Assembly (NCBI GenBank): GCA_041484195.1 | Contig: JBGPHC010000029.1 | Location: forward strand, 1-56,219 | Direction: 5' to 3' | Length of the DNA: 56,219 nucleotides | DNA from: PSRI01 sp041484195 | Lineage (GTDB): Bacteria > Bacteroidota > Bacteroidia > Chitinophagales > Chitinophagaceae | Shown: piece after piece, positions 15,509 to 24,501 of the stretch | Layout of the letters: each line of letters begins with the position of its first letter | Numbering within the stretch: position 1 is the stretch's first letter | Made by a program: the position numbers and the translations under genes | The notes under the pieces: generated by a model | The model's database searches: none | Seen by the model: the letters and a program-made list of their open reading frames with translations, nothing else | Told to the model about the DNA's origin: nothing

Positions 15509-17809
15509 ATGAAATCATTCCGCAACTTATTCCTGTTGCTTTTTCTTCTGGCAGGGGCAGTAACCCTCGCCCAGGTGAAACCATCCCCGGCGCCGACTGA
15601 GCTGCGCATGAATCAATTCGTCCAGGGCCTCATGCAAAAGATGACTCTTGATGAAAAAATTGGACAACTGAATCTTGTTACACCAGGTGGAGGCGTGGCT
15701 ACCGGTGCGGTAGTGAGCCAGGGAGTTGAAGAAAAAATCCGCAAGGGTCAGGTGGGTGGATTATTTGGCATAACAGGACCCGACAAAGTTCGCAGCGTTC
15801 AGGAAATTGCGGTTAAAGAATCCAGGTTGCATATTCCACTTCTTTTTGGATTGGATGTAATTCACGGGCACAAGACGGTTTTTCCCATTCCGTTGGGCCT
15901 GTCCTGTTCCTGGGATCTACCATTGATTGAAAAAAGCGCGCGCATCGCAGCTATTGAAGCGACGGCCGATGGACTTTGCTGGGCATTTTCACCCATGGTG
16001 GACATAGCACGGGATCCACGCTGGGGGCGGATTGCAGAAGGATCGGGAGAAGATGCTTACCTGGGATCGCAAATTGCCAAAGCAATGGTTAAGGGATACC
16101 AGGGAGATGGGCTCGCCAAAGACAATACACTCATGGCCTGTGTGAAACATTTTGCATTGTATGGAGCATCGGAAGCAGGCCGTGATTATAATCCTGTTGA
16201 TATGAGCCGAATAGGCATGTATCAAAACTATCTTCCTCCTTACAAGGCCGCCATTGATGCGGGAGTGGGCAGTGTGATGAGTTCTTTTAATGAAATCGAC
16301 GGCATTCCTGCGACCGGAAATAAATGGCTTCTGACCGATTTGCTCAGGAAGCAATGGGGATTTAAAGGACTGGTTGTTTCAGACTATACTTCCGTGAATG
16401 AAATGTCGGCACATGGCATGGGAGATTTGCAAACTGTATCGGCACTGGCATTGAATGCAGGTCTTGACATGGATATGGTAGGTGAAGGATTCCTGACCAC
16501 GCTGAAAAAATCCCTGAATGAACATAAGGTGAGCCAGCAGCAAATAGAGGAGGCCTGTAAAAAGGTTCTCGAAGCGAAGTACAAACTTGGTTTATTTGAT
16601 GACCCCTATCGGTATTGCAATGAGGAGCGAACGAAAGAAATTCTGAGCACTGGAAACCGCAAGGCTGCAAGAGAAATCGCGGCTCATAGTTTTGTATTGC
16701 TCAAGAACACGAACCAGGCATTGCCACTGAAAAAATCAGGAACGATTGCGCTGGTGGGGCCGCTGGCAGACAGCAAGCGGAATATGCTGGGCACCTGGAG
16801 TGTGTCCGGCGATTGGCAGAAATCCATTCCACTTATAGAAGGAATGAAAAATGTAGCAGGCAATAGTGTAAATATTATTTATGCGAAGGGTGCCAATATA
16901 TCAGACGATTCCCTGCTGGTGAAACGCACAAATGTATTCGGTCCGGAAATAGAGGTAGATAATCGCTCGCCTGAAGAAATGATTCAGGAAGCCGTTTCTG
17001 CGGCCGCTAAGGCTGACGTAATTGTAGCCGTAGTAGGAGAAGCCGCTGATATGACCGGGGAAGCTTCCAGCCGTTCCGATATCAGTCTTCCGAAGAGCCA
17101 GGAAAATTTGTTGAAAGCGCTGTCAAAAACGGGCAAACCGCTTGTGATTGTGCTTTTCAATGGCAGGCCGCTCACATTGAATTGGGAAAATAAACATACC
17201 GATGCCATTCTGGACGTGTGGTTTGGAGGAATTGAAACCGGAAATGCCGTGGCCGAGGTATTGTTTGGAGATTATAATCCTTCCGGAAAGATCACAGTGA
17301 GTTTTCCGGTCAATACAGGCCAGATACCAATTTATTATAATCACAAGAACACAGGAAGGCCATACAATGGAGAAGAATTCGCCAAATTCAAATCGAATTA
17401 CCTGGATGTGTCAAATGATCCACTCTATCCTTTTGGCTATGGTCTCAGTTACACGAGTTTTCAGTATAGCGAGCTTTCGCTCAATAAGACCAAAATCAAA
17501 CCCAATGAGAGGCTGAGGGTAAAACTTACTATAAGCAATACAGGGAATTTTGATGGGGAAGAAACCGTTCAATTGTATATCCGGGACCTGGTTGCAAGTG
17601 TTACCCGGCCCGTTAAGGAATTGAAAGGATTCCAAAAGGTTTTCCTCAGGAAAGGTGAGAGCAGGGAGCTGGAATTCACCATTGGCGTAGAAGACCTGAA
17701 ATTCTGGAACAGCAACCTGAAATGGGTCTATGAGCCGGGCGCTTTCCAGGTTTTTGTAGGAACCAATTCCAGGGATGTGAAAGAAGCAGCCTTTGAATTG
17801 TTGCCCTGA
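15509..17809 (+). CDS. GH3 beta-glucosidase
   Basis: This is a 766-residue secreted GH3 enzyme. I chose ATG 15509 because it begins a good signal peptide (MKSFRNLFLLLFLLAGAVTLAQ); upstream in-frame codons overlap the SGNH gene. The GH3 N-terminal barrel has the nucleophile Asp292 in GLVVSDY and the substrate-binding motifs VKHFALYG and DPRWGRIAEG. The GH3 C-terminal domain (about 400-620) and a fibronectin-III-like domain (about 660-755) follow. GH3 enzymes in comparable Bacteroides loci cleave beta-1,2-linked gluco-oligosaccharides. Its role here is to release glucose from the GH144 products. Confidence 0.93.
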   Translation: MKSFRNLFLLLFLLAGAVTLAQVKPSPAPTELRMNQFVQGLMQKMTLDEKIGQLNLVTPGGGVATGAVVSQGVEEKIRKGQVGGLFGITGPDKVRSVQEIAVKESRLHIPLLFGLDVIHGHKTVFPIPLGLSCSWDLPLIEKSARIAAIEATADGLCWAFSPMVDIARDPRWGRIAEGSGEDAYLGSQIAKAMVKGYQGDGLAKDNTLMACVKHFALYGASEAGRDYNPVDMSRIGMYQNYLPPYKAAIDAGVGSVMSSFNEIDGIPATGNKWLLTDLLRKQWGFKGLVVSDYTSVNEMSAHGMGDLQTVSALALNAGLDMDMVGEGFLTTLKKSLNEHKVSQQQIEEACKKVLEAKYKLGLFDDPYRYCNEERTKEILSTGNRKAAREIAAHSFVLLKNTNQALPLKKSGTIALVGPLADSKRNMLGTWSVSGDWQKSIPLIEGMKNVAGNSVNIIYAKGANISDDSLLVKRTNVFGPEIEVDNRSPEEMIQEAVSAAAKADVIVAVVGEAADMTGEASSRSDISLPKSQENLLKALSKTGKPLVIVLFNGRPLTLNWENKHTDAILDVWFGGIETGNAVAEVLFGDYNPSGKITVSFPVNTGQIPIYYNHKNTGRPYNGEEFAKFKSNYLDVSNDPLYPFGYGLSYTSFQYSELSLNKTKIKPNERLRVKLTISNTGNFDGEETVQLYIRDLVASVTRPVKELKGFQKVFLRKGESRELEFTIGVEDLKFWNSNLKWVYEPGAFQVFVGTNSRDVKEAAFELLP

Positions 17810-17811
17810 TC

Positions 17812-18012
17812 AGGCTACCATGAGGGCTTGAGGAAAACACCATTGATTGCAAGTATTTTTCCAGATCACAAGAGCTTTCAGTCTGAGTTTGAATAGTAAC
17901 CGGAAAGTGGTATTGACCGGAAGCAGATTTTTTTGTCTCTTTACTGTGGGAAAGTAATTGGTAATTTTCTTTCCTGCCAATCTCTGGCTATTTAAGAGTT
18001 TTCTCATGTTAC
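17812..18012. other. gap between the glucan locus and its terminator
   Basis: I see no supported gene here. A 65-codon minus-strand frame exists but has no recognisable composition, promoter or start context. The stretch is probably the 3' untranslated part of the GH3 transcript. Confidence 0.4.
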
Positions 18013-18047
18013 AAGCCCTGTCGCTCCTGTCTGGCAGGGCTTTTTTT
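18013..18047 (+). terminator. terminator of the glucan-enzyme operon
   Basis: AAGCCCTG (18013-18020) pairs with CAGGGCTT (18035-18042), followed by a T-run to 18047. It lies 204 nt after the GH3 stop codon and just before the recA promoter. Confidence 0.75.
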
Positions 18048-18075
18048 GGCCCTGTCCAAAAATATTAGTAATTTA

Positions 18076-18106
18076 TTTGCTAAATTTATTAGTGTTAATA
18101 AATTTA
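18076..18106 (+). promoter_or_regulatory. recA promoter containing a perfect inverted repeat
   Basis: TTTG (18076-18079), a 19-nt spacer and TAAATTTA (18099-18106) fit the Bacteroidota TTTG-N19-TAnnTTTG form with one mismatch. An inverted repeat TAAATTTATTA (18081-18091) / TAATAAATTTA (18096-18106), 11 bp per arm around GTGT, fills the spacer and covers the -7 box. A repressor bound there would block the promoter. A second -7-like TATCTTTA lies at 18111. Confidence 0.55.
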
Positions 18107-18157
18107 TACTTATCTTTAGCTGCACGATTTAATTTTGAATGCTAAAACCGTTTTGTT

Positions 18158-19165
18158 ATGTCAAGCAACGAAAAACTGAAAGCGCTGAAGTTAACCATGG
18201 ATAAAATAGATAAGGACTTTGGCAAAGGAAGTGTTATGATGATGAATGAAAAGGGCGAACAACAGATGGAGGTCATTTCGACAGGCTCCATAGGATTGGA
18301 TACAGCGCTTGGGATTGGAGGTGTCCCCAAGGGTAGGATCGTTGAGGTTTACGGACCGGAATCCACAGGGAAGACAACCATCGCGATTCATATAATCGCG
18401 GAAGCGCAGAAAAAAGGTGGTATCTGTGCGATCATTGATGCGGAGCATGCTTTTGACAGCAACTATGCGCAGAGGTTGGGAGTGGATGTGGATAATCTCC
18501 TGATTTCACAACCGGATTATGGGGAGCAGGCACTTGAGATAGCCGACCGGTTGATTTTGTCAGGCGCATTGGATGTGGTGGTCATAGATTCCGTGGCAGC
18601 CCTGGTACCGAAAGCAGAGTTGGAGGGTGAGATGGGCGATAGTAAAATGGGATTGCAGGCCAGGCTCATGTCACAGGCCCTGCGCAAGCTCACGGCTACC
18701 ATCAGCAAGACGAACACTATATGTATTTTTATTAACCAGTTACGCGAAAAGATCGGCGTGATGTTTGGCAATCCTGAAACCACTACCGGTGGTAATGCCT
18801 TAAAGTTTTATGCTTCCGTGCGACTGGATATTCGACGTATGGCCCAGATTAAGGACGGAGATGAATCCATCGGTAACCGCGTGAAAGTAAAAGTGGTGAA
18901 AAACAAGGTGGCTCCACCTTTCCGCTCCGCAGAATTTGATATCATTTTCGGTGAAGGGATTTCCAAAACCGGTGAGATTATTGATATGGGTGTGGAAATG
19001 GGCATCGTGCAAAAAAGCGGAAGCTGGTACAGTTATAACACCGATAAACTGGGACAGGGCAGGGATGCCGTTAAGCAATTGCTGGTTGACAATCCCGAAC
19101 TGGCGAATGAAATTGAGGCCAAGATTCGCGAAAAGATTAAGGAAATGCAAACGCAGGCAGTTTAA
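18158..19165 (+). CDS. recA: recombinase RecA
   Basis: RecA (335 residues) forms filaments on single-stranded DNA for homologous recombination and, where SOS exists, triggers LexA-type cleavage. The Walker A motif GPESTGKT is at residues 66-73, Walker B is in VVVIDSVAALVP, and loops L1/L2 include EGEMGDSKMGLQARLMSQ and NQLREKIGVMFGNPETTTGG. Length and sequence are normal, and the ATG follows the promoter by about 50 bp. It is transcribed alone, ending at the terminator at 19241-19272. Confidence 0.98.
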   Translation: MSSNEKLKALKLTMDKIDKDFGKGSVMMMNEKGEQQMEVISTGSIGLDTALGIGGVPKGRIVEVYGPESTGKTTIAIHIIAEAQKKGGICAIIDAEHAFDSNYAQRLGVDVDNLLISQPDYGEQALEIADRLILSGALDVVVIDSVAALVPKAELEGEMGDSKMGLQARLMSQALRKLTATISKTNTICIFINQLREKIGVMFGNPETTTGGNALKFYASVRLDIRRMAQIKDGDESIGNRVKVKVVKNKVAPPFRSAEFDIIFGEGISKTGEIIDMGVEMGIVQKSGSWYSYNTDKLGQGRDAVKQLLVDNPELANEIEAKIREKIKEMQTQAV

Positions 19166-19240
19166 CCATTACCCTTGGATCCCAACCATTGACGACAAGG
19201 AATTAATGACTCAGGAACTTAATCAAGAAGGCAGCATATA

Positions 19241-19272
19241 GCCGTTGAAGAAAATCTTCAGCGGCTTTTTTA
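19241..19272 (+). terminator. recA terminator
   Basis: GCCGTTGAAGA and TCTTCAGCGGC pair over 11 bp with one G-U and a 2-nt central AA, followed by TTTTTTA. It lies 75 nt after the recA stop. Confidence 0.82.
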
Positions 19273-19369
19273 TTGCATTTACCTTTATTAGCTTTCCATA
19301 TTATTATATCAATATAACAGGAACTCATCACTATAAGAAAACCGGGGCCTGCTCCGGAAAAAAGATTAC

Positions 19370-19828
19370 ATGAAAAAAACACAGAAAGTAGCTGCCAGGA
19401 AAAGAATTGCCATGGTAGCCCATGATCATAGAAAACACGACCTGCTGGAATGGGCAGAATTTAATAAAACGGTATTGGCCCGTCATGAACTGATAGCAAC
19501 GGGCACAACGGGTAAATTATTGGAGGAAAGACTGGATCGCCCGGTTAAGAAAATGCTGAGTGGTCCCCTGGGTGGCGATCAACAGGTGGGAGCCATGATC
19601 GCCGAGGGCCTAATAGATGTATTGATATTTTTCTGGGATCCCATGGAGGCTCAGCCGCATGATCCCGACGTGAAAGCCCTGCTCAGGCTGGCTGTAGCAT
19701 GGAATATTCCTACAGCCAGTAACAGGGCGACTTCGGATTTCCTGATGACTTCCCCACTCATGCACGAAGAATATGAATCCGCTGTGCCTGATTTCAGCGA
19801 CTACCTGAAAAGAAGAGTGGATCAATGA
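19370..19828 (+). CDS. mgsA: methylglyoxal synthase
   Basis: MgsA converts dihydroxyacetone phosphate to methylglyoxal and phosphate, a bypass that relieves sugar-phosphate stress. The 152-residue cytoplasmic protein shows the phosphate-binding GTTGKLL near residues 44-50, the catalytic-Asp motif SGPLGGDQQVG near residues 64-74, FFWDPMEAQPHDPDVKALLR, and the C-terminal PTASNRATSDFL. Length is the family norm. A GNAT gene follows 18 bp later on the same strand. Confidence 0.95.
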   Translation: MKKTQKVAARKRIAMVAHDHRKHDLLEWAEFNKTVLARHELIATGTTGKLLEERLDRPVKKMLSGPLGGDQQVGAMIAEGLIDVLIFFWDPMEAQPHDPDVKALLRLAVAWNIPTASNRATSDFLMTSPLMHEEYESAVPDFSDYLKRRVDQ

Positions 19829-19846
19829 AACGATTGATAAACGGTC

Positions 19847-20359
19847 ATGGATAAGCGCATTCTATTGAGACCCTGGCGCAGGAATGACCTGCGGATTTTG
19901 ACCCAACTGGCCAATAATTTTAAGATCTGGATCAACCTGAGGGATCGAATGCCGCATCCTTATAATACCCGCCACGCCGAGGCATTCATCGCTTATTGCG
20001 AAAAGCAAAAACCCATTCATGTTTTTGCAATAGAGTGTGAAGATGAAGTAGTCGGAAGCATCGGCCTGGAACTGAAAGATGATGTGTATAGAATAAGCGC
20101 CGAGATCGGGTATTGGATTGGCGAACCATATTGGGGAAAAGGAATGGCTACCGAAGCAGTGAGACAAATGACTGATTATTGTTTTCGCGAATTCCCACTC
20201 ATTATCCGCCTCTATGCCGAAGTGTTTGAAAACAACAAGGCTTCGATGAGAGTTCTTGAAAAGAATGGTTTTCACATGGAAGGCATACGCCACAAAGCCT
20301 TGATCAAAAACGATATCATTCTGTCTGACTGCGTGTGGGTAAAATTCAGGGAAGATTAG
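19847..20359 (+). CDS. GNAT-family N-acetyltransferase (RimJ/RimL type)
   Basis: The 170-residue protein is a single GNAT domain that transfers acetyl from acetyl-CoA to an amine. It begins RPWRRNDLRILTQLANN as RimJ/RimL-like enzymes do. The CoA-binding strand/loop is EIGYWIGEPYWGKGMATEAV (near 85-104), with the classic ENNKASMRVLEKNGF near 128-142. It starts 18 bp after mgsA and ends 63 bp before the amidase, so it is probably in one transcript with mgsA. The substrate is unknown; ribosomal-protein or small-molecule acetylation are both possible. Confidence 0.85.
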   Translation: MDKRILLRPWRRNDLRILTQLANNFKIWINLRDRMPHPYNTRHAEAFIAYCEKQKPIHVFAIECEDEVVGSIGLELKDDVYRISAEIGYWIGEPYWGKGMATEAVRQMTDYCFREFPLIIRLYAEVFENNKASMRVLEKNGFHMEGIRHKALIKNDIILSDCVWVKFRED

Positions 20360-20422
20360 ATGTTCAGTTTCAGAAATCAGCCCCTATGGAATGTTGATAC
20401 ATCAAACAGAAACCGATTGCAT

Positions 20423-22075
20423 ATGAAAAAATTATTAGTGGCCATCATCATTTCCATTTTTTCAGGATTGGCCAGCCAGGCTCAGGATAGCTTATTCAAA
20501 GAGGACCTTATTCCCGCAGCAAGACTGATTGACCTGAACTTCACTGATTCCGAAAGGACCATGATGTATCCCGATCTAAAAAGAAATCTGAACCAATACC
20601 GGCGGATGCATCAATTAGAGCTGGATAACTCCGTTCCCATGAGTCTTTGGCAGAGCCCTGTCCTGCCTGGTATGAAATTCAATAGTAAGCAGGATCCCAT
20701 ATTATGGAATATACCTGCTGATATTTCGCTTCCGAAGGACAGGAATGAGCTGGCTTTTTATTCTGTTCTGCAATTGGCTTCTCTTATCAAACATAAAAAG
20801 ATCAGTTCGGTTGAACTCACGCAATTCTTTATAGACCGCCTCAGGAAATATGCAGACACATTGCAGTGTGTAATTTCCTTCACGGAAAATATTGCCATGG
20901 AACAGGCCAGGCTCGCGGATGCAGAGATCAGGCAGGGCAAATACCGTGGGCCACTCCAGGGAATTCCTTATGGTCTTAAAGATCTTTTTGCCGTTAAGGG
21001 GACCAAGACGACCTGGGGTGCAGCGCCATATAAAAACCAGGAAATTGAGGTAGACGCATTTGTATATACCCAATTGAAAAAAGCGGGCGCGGTCTTGATT
21101 GCGAAGTTCACTTTGGGCGCTCTGGCAATGGGCGATTACTGGTATGGAGGCAGGACCAAGAATCCCTGGAATATGAAATACGGCTCCAGCGGTTCATCTG
21201 CGGGATCTACCGCGGCAACGGTGGCGGGTCTGGTTCCCTTCGCCATCGGAACTGAAACCTATGGCTCCATTATTTCGCCTAGCCATACCTGTGGCGCAAC
21301 GGGACTGAGGCCCAGCTTTGGCTCCGTGAGCCGCACTGGGGGCATGACCCTGAGCTGGAGCCTCGACAAAATAGGGCCGATCTGTCGCAGTGCCGAAGAT
21401 GCTGCCGTTGTTTTTTCGGCAATACACGGAACGGATTACAAAGACGGAACCGCTGTGAATATGCCATTCAATTACACCGGGAAATTCGATCCTGCAAAAA
21501 TAAGAATCGCTTACGCCGCGAATTATTTTTCAAAACTTGATTCCACCTACAATGATTGGAAGGTATTGGAGGTCTTTAAAAAAATGGGTGTAAAATTGTC
21601 GGCTATCGATTTCCCTGATTCTTCCATCTATGGTTTTGATATGATTGGCATTGTTATCGGATCAGAATCCGCGGCGGCTTTCGATGAAATGACGCGGCTG
21701 AATATGGACGACCAGTTGACCCGGCAGACCGCGAGTGATTGGCCCAATTATTTCCGGAGCGCGAGGTTTATTCCTGCAGTTGAATATGTGAATGCCAATC
21801 GCCACCGCTATATTCTCATGCAAAAAATGAATGAAATCATCAGGAATTTTGATGTGATCATTTGTCCCACCTGGAGCGGACAACAGGTTGCGATCACCAA
21901 TCTCACCGGTCATCCGGCACTTTGCATGCCAACCGGATTAGATGGGCGAAGCCTTCCGACAAGCATTACATTCATCGGGAAATTATATAGCGAAGCCGTT
22001 CTGCTGGCCGTGGGGAAAGCTTTCCAGGATCACACAGATTTCGAGAATGTGCATCCGCCCTACTTTCAGAGATAG
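20423..22075 (+). CDS. exported amidase-signature enzyme
   Basis: This amidase-signature (GatA-like) hydrolase has 550 residues. The chosen ATG at 20423 begins a clear signal peptide (MKKLLVAIIISIFSGLASQAQ), so it acts outside the cytoplasm and is not the tRNA amidotransferase subunit. The Ser-cisSer-Lys triad is visible: Lys186 in PYGLKDLF, the cis-Ser in GSSGSSAGS (254-262) and the nucleophile Ser in TETYGSI, where most family members have TDTGGSI. Its substrate is unknown. It is followed by two more exported peptidases, which suggests amide or peptide scavenging. Confidence 0.88.
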   Translation: MKKLLVAIIISIFSGLASQAQDSLFKEDLIPAARLIDLNFTDSERTMMYPDLKRNLNQYRRMHQLELDNSVPMSLWQSPVLPGMKFNSKQDPILWNIPADISLPKDRNELAFYSVLQLASLIKHKKISSVELTQFFIDRLRKYADTLQCVISFTENIAMEQARLADAEIRQGKYRGPLQGIPYGLKDLFAVKGTKTTWGAAPYKNQEIEVDAFVYTQLKKAGAVLIAKFTLGALAMGDYWYGGRTKNPWNMKYGSSGSSAGSTAATVAGLVPFAIGTETYGSIISPSHTCGATGLRPSFGSVSRTGGMTLSWSLDKIGPICRSAEDAAVVFSAIHGTDYKDGTAVNMPFNYTGKFDPAKIRIAYAANYFSKLDSTYNDWKVLEVFKKMGVKLSAIDFPDSSIYGFDMIGIVIGSESAAAFDEMTRLNMDDQLTRQTASDWPNYFRSARFIPAVEYVNANRHRYILMQKMNEIIRNFDVIICPTWSGQQVAITNLTGHPALCMPTGLDGRSLPTSITFIGKLYSEAVLLAVGKAFQDHTDFENVHPPYFQR

Positions 22076-22155
22076 GAATTCTCATTTCTCTTTTCCGTGT
22101 GGGTGAATCTTGTTAATTTCATTCTCTCATCCATTCATTTCACCAATCTATCATT

Positions 22156-24393
22156 ATGAGAAAATGGGTTCTGTTTTCAACCGCGTTGATTTTTTTTCCT
22201 ACCCTGTTATTTGCCCAATCAAAGACTTTGTCGGGGTTTAGTGAAGCTGCCGCGAAGCAGGAATCAACGGTGGAAGAGAAATTCGATAGTTATTTGTCCG
22301 CTCAAAATATCCAGCAGTATATAAAAGATTTATCTGCAAGGCCGCACCACGTTGGTTCACCAGGCGGAAAGGCTGTTGCGGATTACATTTACAATAAATT
22401 CAAGACATGGGGATTTGATGTGCAGGTGGAAAGCTTTTATGTACTTTTTCCAACACCTAAGCAGCGGGTTTTGGAGATGACCGGCCCCGTAAAATACAAG
22501 GCCCTTCTGAAGGAGCTGCCTTTGAAAGAAGATGGAACATCGGGACAGGTGCAGGAGCAGATTCCCACTTACAATTGCTGGTCACCGGATGGAGATGTTT
22601 CAGGAGAACTGGTATTTGTAAATTATGGAGTTCCTGATGACTATGAAACACTCAAAAGAATGGGGATTGACGTGAAGGGAAAGATTGTATTGGCGAAATA
22701 TGGTCATTCCTGGAGAGGGATCAAACCCAAAGTGGCGCAGGAACACGGGGCTATCGGTTGCATCATCTATTCGGATCCCAGGGAAGACGGATATTTCCAG
22801 GGCGACAGTTATCCACAGGGACCATTCAGGAACGAATATGGAGTACAAAGAGGGTCCGTCATGGATATGCCCATTTATCCCGGCGATCCATTGACCCCCG
22901 GTATAGGATCAACGAAAGATGCGAAACGCCTTGACAGAAAAGATGCGGGCAATCTCCTGAAGATCCCGGTTCTTCCGATAAGCTATCATGATGCAGAACC
23001 ATTGCTCAGGGCCCTTGAAGGTCCGGTTGCCCCGCAAGAATGGAGAGGAGCGCTGCCATTCACCTATCATATAGGCCCCGGCAAAACCACGGTGCATTTG
23101 AAACTTGAATTCGACTGGGAGATAAGGGAATTGCGAGATATCATCGCTAAAATGCCAGGCAGTGATTATCCCGACGAGTGGGTCATCCGCGGAAATCATC
23201 ACGATGCCTGGGTAAATGGAGCCGCTGATCCGGTGAGCGGTCAGTCTGCCATGCTGGAAGAAGCCAGAGCTGTTGGGGAACTGGTGAAGAGCGGATGGAA
23301 GCCCAAACGCACATTGGTCTATTGCGCCTGGGATGGCGAGGAACCCGCCTTGATGGGTTCAACGGAATGGGTGGAATACCATGCGGATGAACTGCAACAA
23401 AAAGCCGTAGCATATATTAATTCTGACGGAAATGGAAGAGGCTTTTTTTCTGCGGAGGGTTCGCATGCACTTGAGCCTTTCATCAATGAAATAGCCAGGG
23501 ATGTCATTGACCCGCAAACCCGGATCAGTGTTCTGGAAAGACTCAGGGCTAAAGAACTTGTTTCGCAAGGAATGAGTGTTAAGGCAAAAAAAGAATTACT
23601 CGAAAAGAAGAATCTTCCCATTGGGGCGCTGGGTTCAGGATCCGATTATTCCCCATTCATTCAGCATATTGGCATTCCTTCTCTCAACCTGGGGTTTGGA
23701 GGCGAGGATGATGGAGGAGATTATCATTCGATCTATGATTCATATGACAACTATATCAGATTCAAAGACCCGACATTTGAATATGGTGTAGCCCTTTCGA
23801 AGACCGCGGGAAGGGCAACACTTCGGCTGGCCAATGCCGATATTCTGCCATTTGATTTTAAGTCCCTATATCAAACTATTAAGAAATACAATGAAGATCT
23901 GATTAGCATAACTGACCAGATGCGGGAATCCACTGCCCTGGAAAATCAGCTCATATCTGAGGGTAAATACAAATACGCAGCCGACCCTAAGAAAATTAAT
24001 CTTCCGCCTCCGGAGCGCCAGGAAGTGCCATTTCTGAATTTTTCCAATCTGCAAAATTCCCTGTCGATGCTGGAAAAAATAAGCAGCACCCTTTCTGATG
24101 CATTGAGTAAATCGAAAAGTGCTGGTTCTGATCTTGAAGAAATTAACAGGATGCTATACCGTGCAGAACAAAAATTATTATCTGATAACGGCCTGCCACT
24201 CAGACCCTGGTATCGACATACAATTTATGCACCGGGCCTCTATACCGGATATGGTGTAAAGACATTGCCGGGGATTCGGGAGGCAATTGAGCAGCGCAAT
24301 TGGAAGGAGGCCCAGCAGCAAATTGAAATAGCCTCCAATGTGATCAGTAAGTTCACGGCAAATTTGCAGACTCTGGTATTGATGATAAAATGA
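22156..24393 (+). CDS. secreted M28 carboxypeptidase (glutamate carboxypeptidase II-like)
   Basis: This 745-residue zinc peptidase has the architecture of glutamate carboxypeptidase II. A signal peptide ends LLFAQ and a PA insert domain (about 130-290) includes GKIVLAKYGH. The M28 catalytic domain has zinc ligands in NHHDAWVNGAADPVSG (His, Asp), DGEEPALMGSTEW (Glu), NSDG (Asp) and DYHSIYDSYD (His). A TFR-like helical dimerisation domain forms the last about 130 residues. It would remove C-terminal acidic residues from peptides in the periplasm or medium. Confidence 0.92.
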   Translation: MRKWVLFSTALIFFPTLLFAQSKTLSGFSEAAAKQESTVEEKFDSYLSAQNIQQYIKDLSARPHHVGSPGGKAVADYIYNKFKTWGFDVQVESFYVLFPTPKQRVLEMTGPVKYKALLKELPLKEDGTSGQVQEQIPTYNCWSPDGDVSGELVFVNYGVPDDYETLKRMGIDVKGKIVLAKYGHSWRGIKPKVAQEHGAIGCIIYSDPREDGYFQGDSYPQGPFRNEYGVQRGSVMDMPIYPGDPLTPGIGSTKDAKRLDRKDAGNLLKIPVLPISYHDAEPLLRALEGPVAPQEWRGALPFTYHIGPGKTTVHLKLEFDWEIRELRDIIAKMPGSDYPDEWVIRGNHHDAWVNGAADPVSGQSAMLEEARAVGELVKSGWKPKRTLVYCAWDGEEPALMGSTEWVEYHADELQQKAVAYINSDGNGRGFFSAEGSHALEPFINEIARDVIDPQTRISVLERLRAKELVSQGMSVKAKKELLEKKNLPIGALGSGSDYSPFIQHIGIPSLNLGFGGEDDGGDYHSIYDSYDNYIRFKDPTFEYGVALSKTAGRATLRLANADILPFDFKSLYQTIKKYNEDLISITDQMRESTALENQLISEGKYKYAADPKKINLPPPERQEVPFLNFSNLQNSLSMLEKISSTLSDALSKSKSAGSDLEEINRMLYRAEQKLLSDNGLPLRPWYRHTIYAPGLYTGYGVKTLPGIREAIEQRNWKEAQQQIEIASNVISKFTANLQTLVLMIK

Positions 24394-24501
24394 AAAATTT
24401 GAATCTTGGATGATGGTTTTTCATGCTGACTGCCATCCCCACATTAATATTTGTGTACGAGCTTGTTCATCTGCCACACTCTTTGTAGGTTTAAATCAAA
24501 A

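Noticed and set aside
17810..18007. 65-codon minus-strand frame after the GH3 gene
   Set aside because: It has no recognisable domain, promoter or conserved composition and lies in the 3' untranslated part of the glucan transcript.
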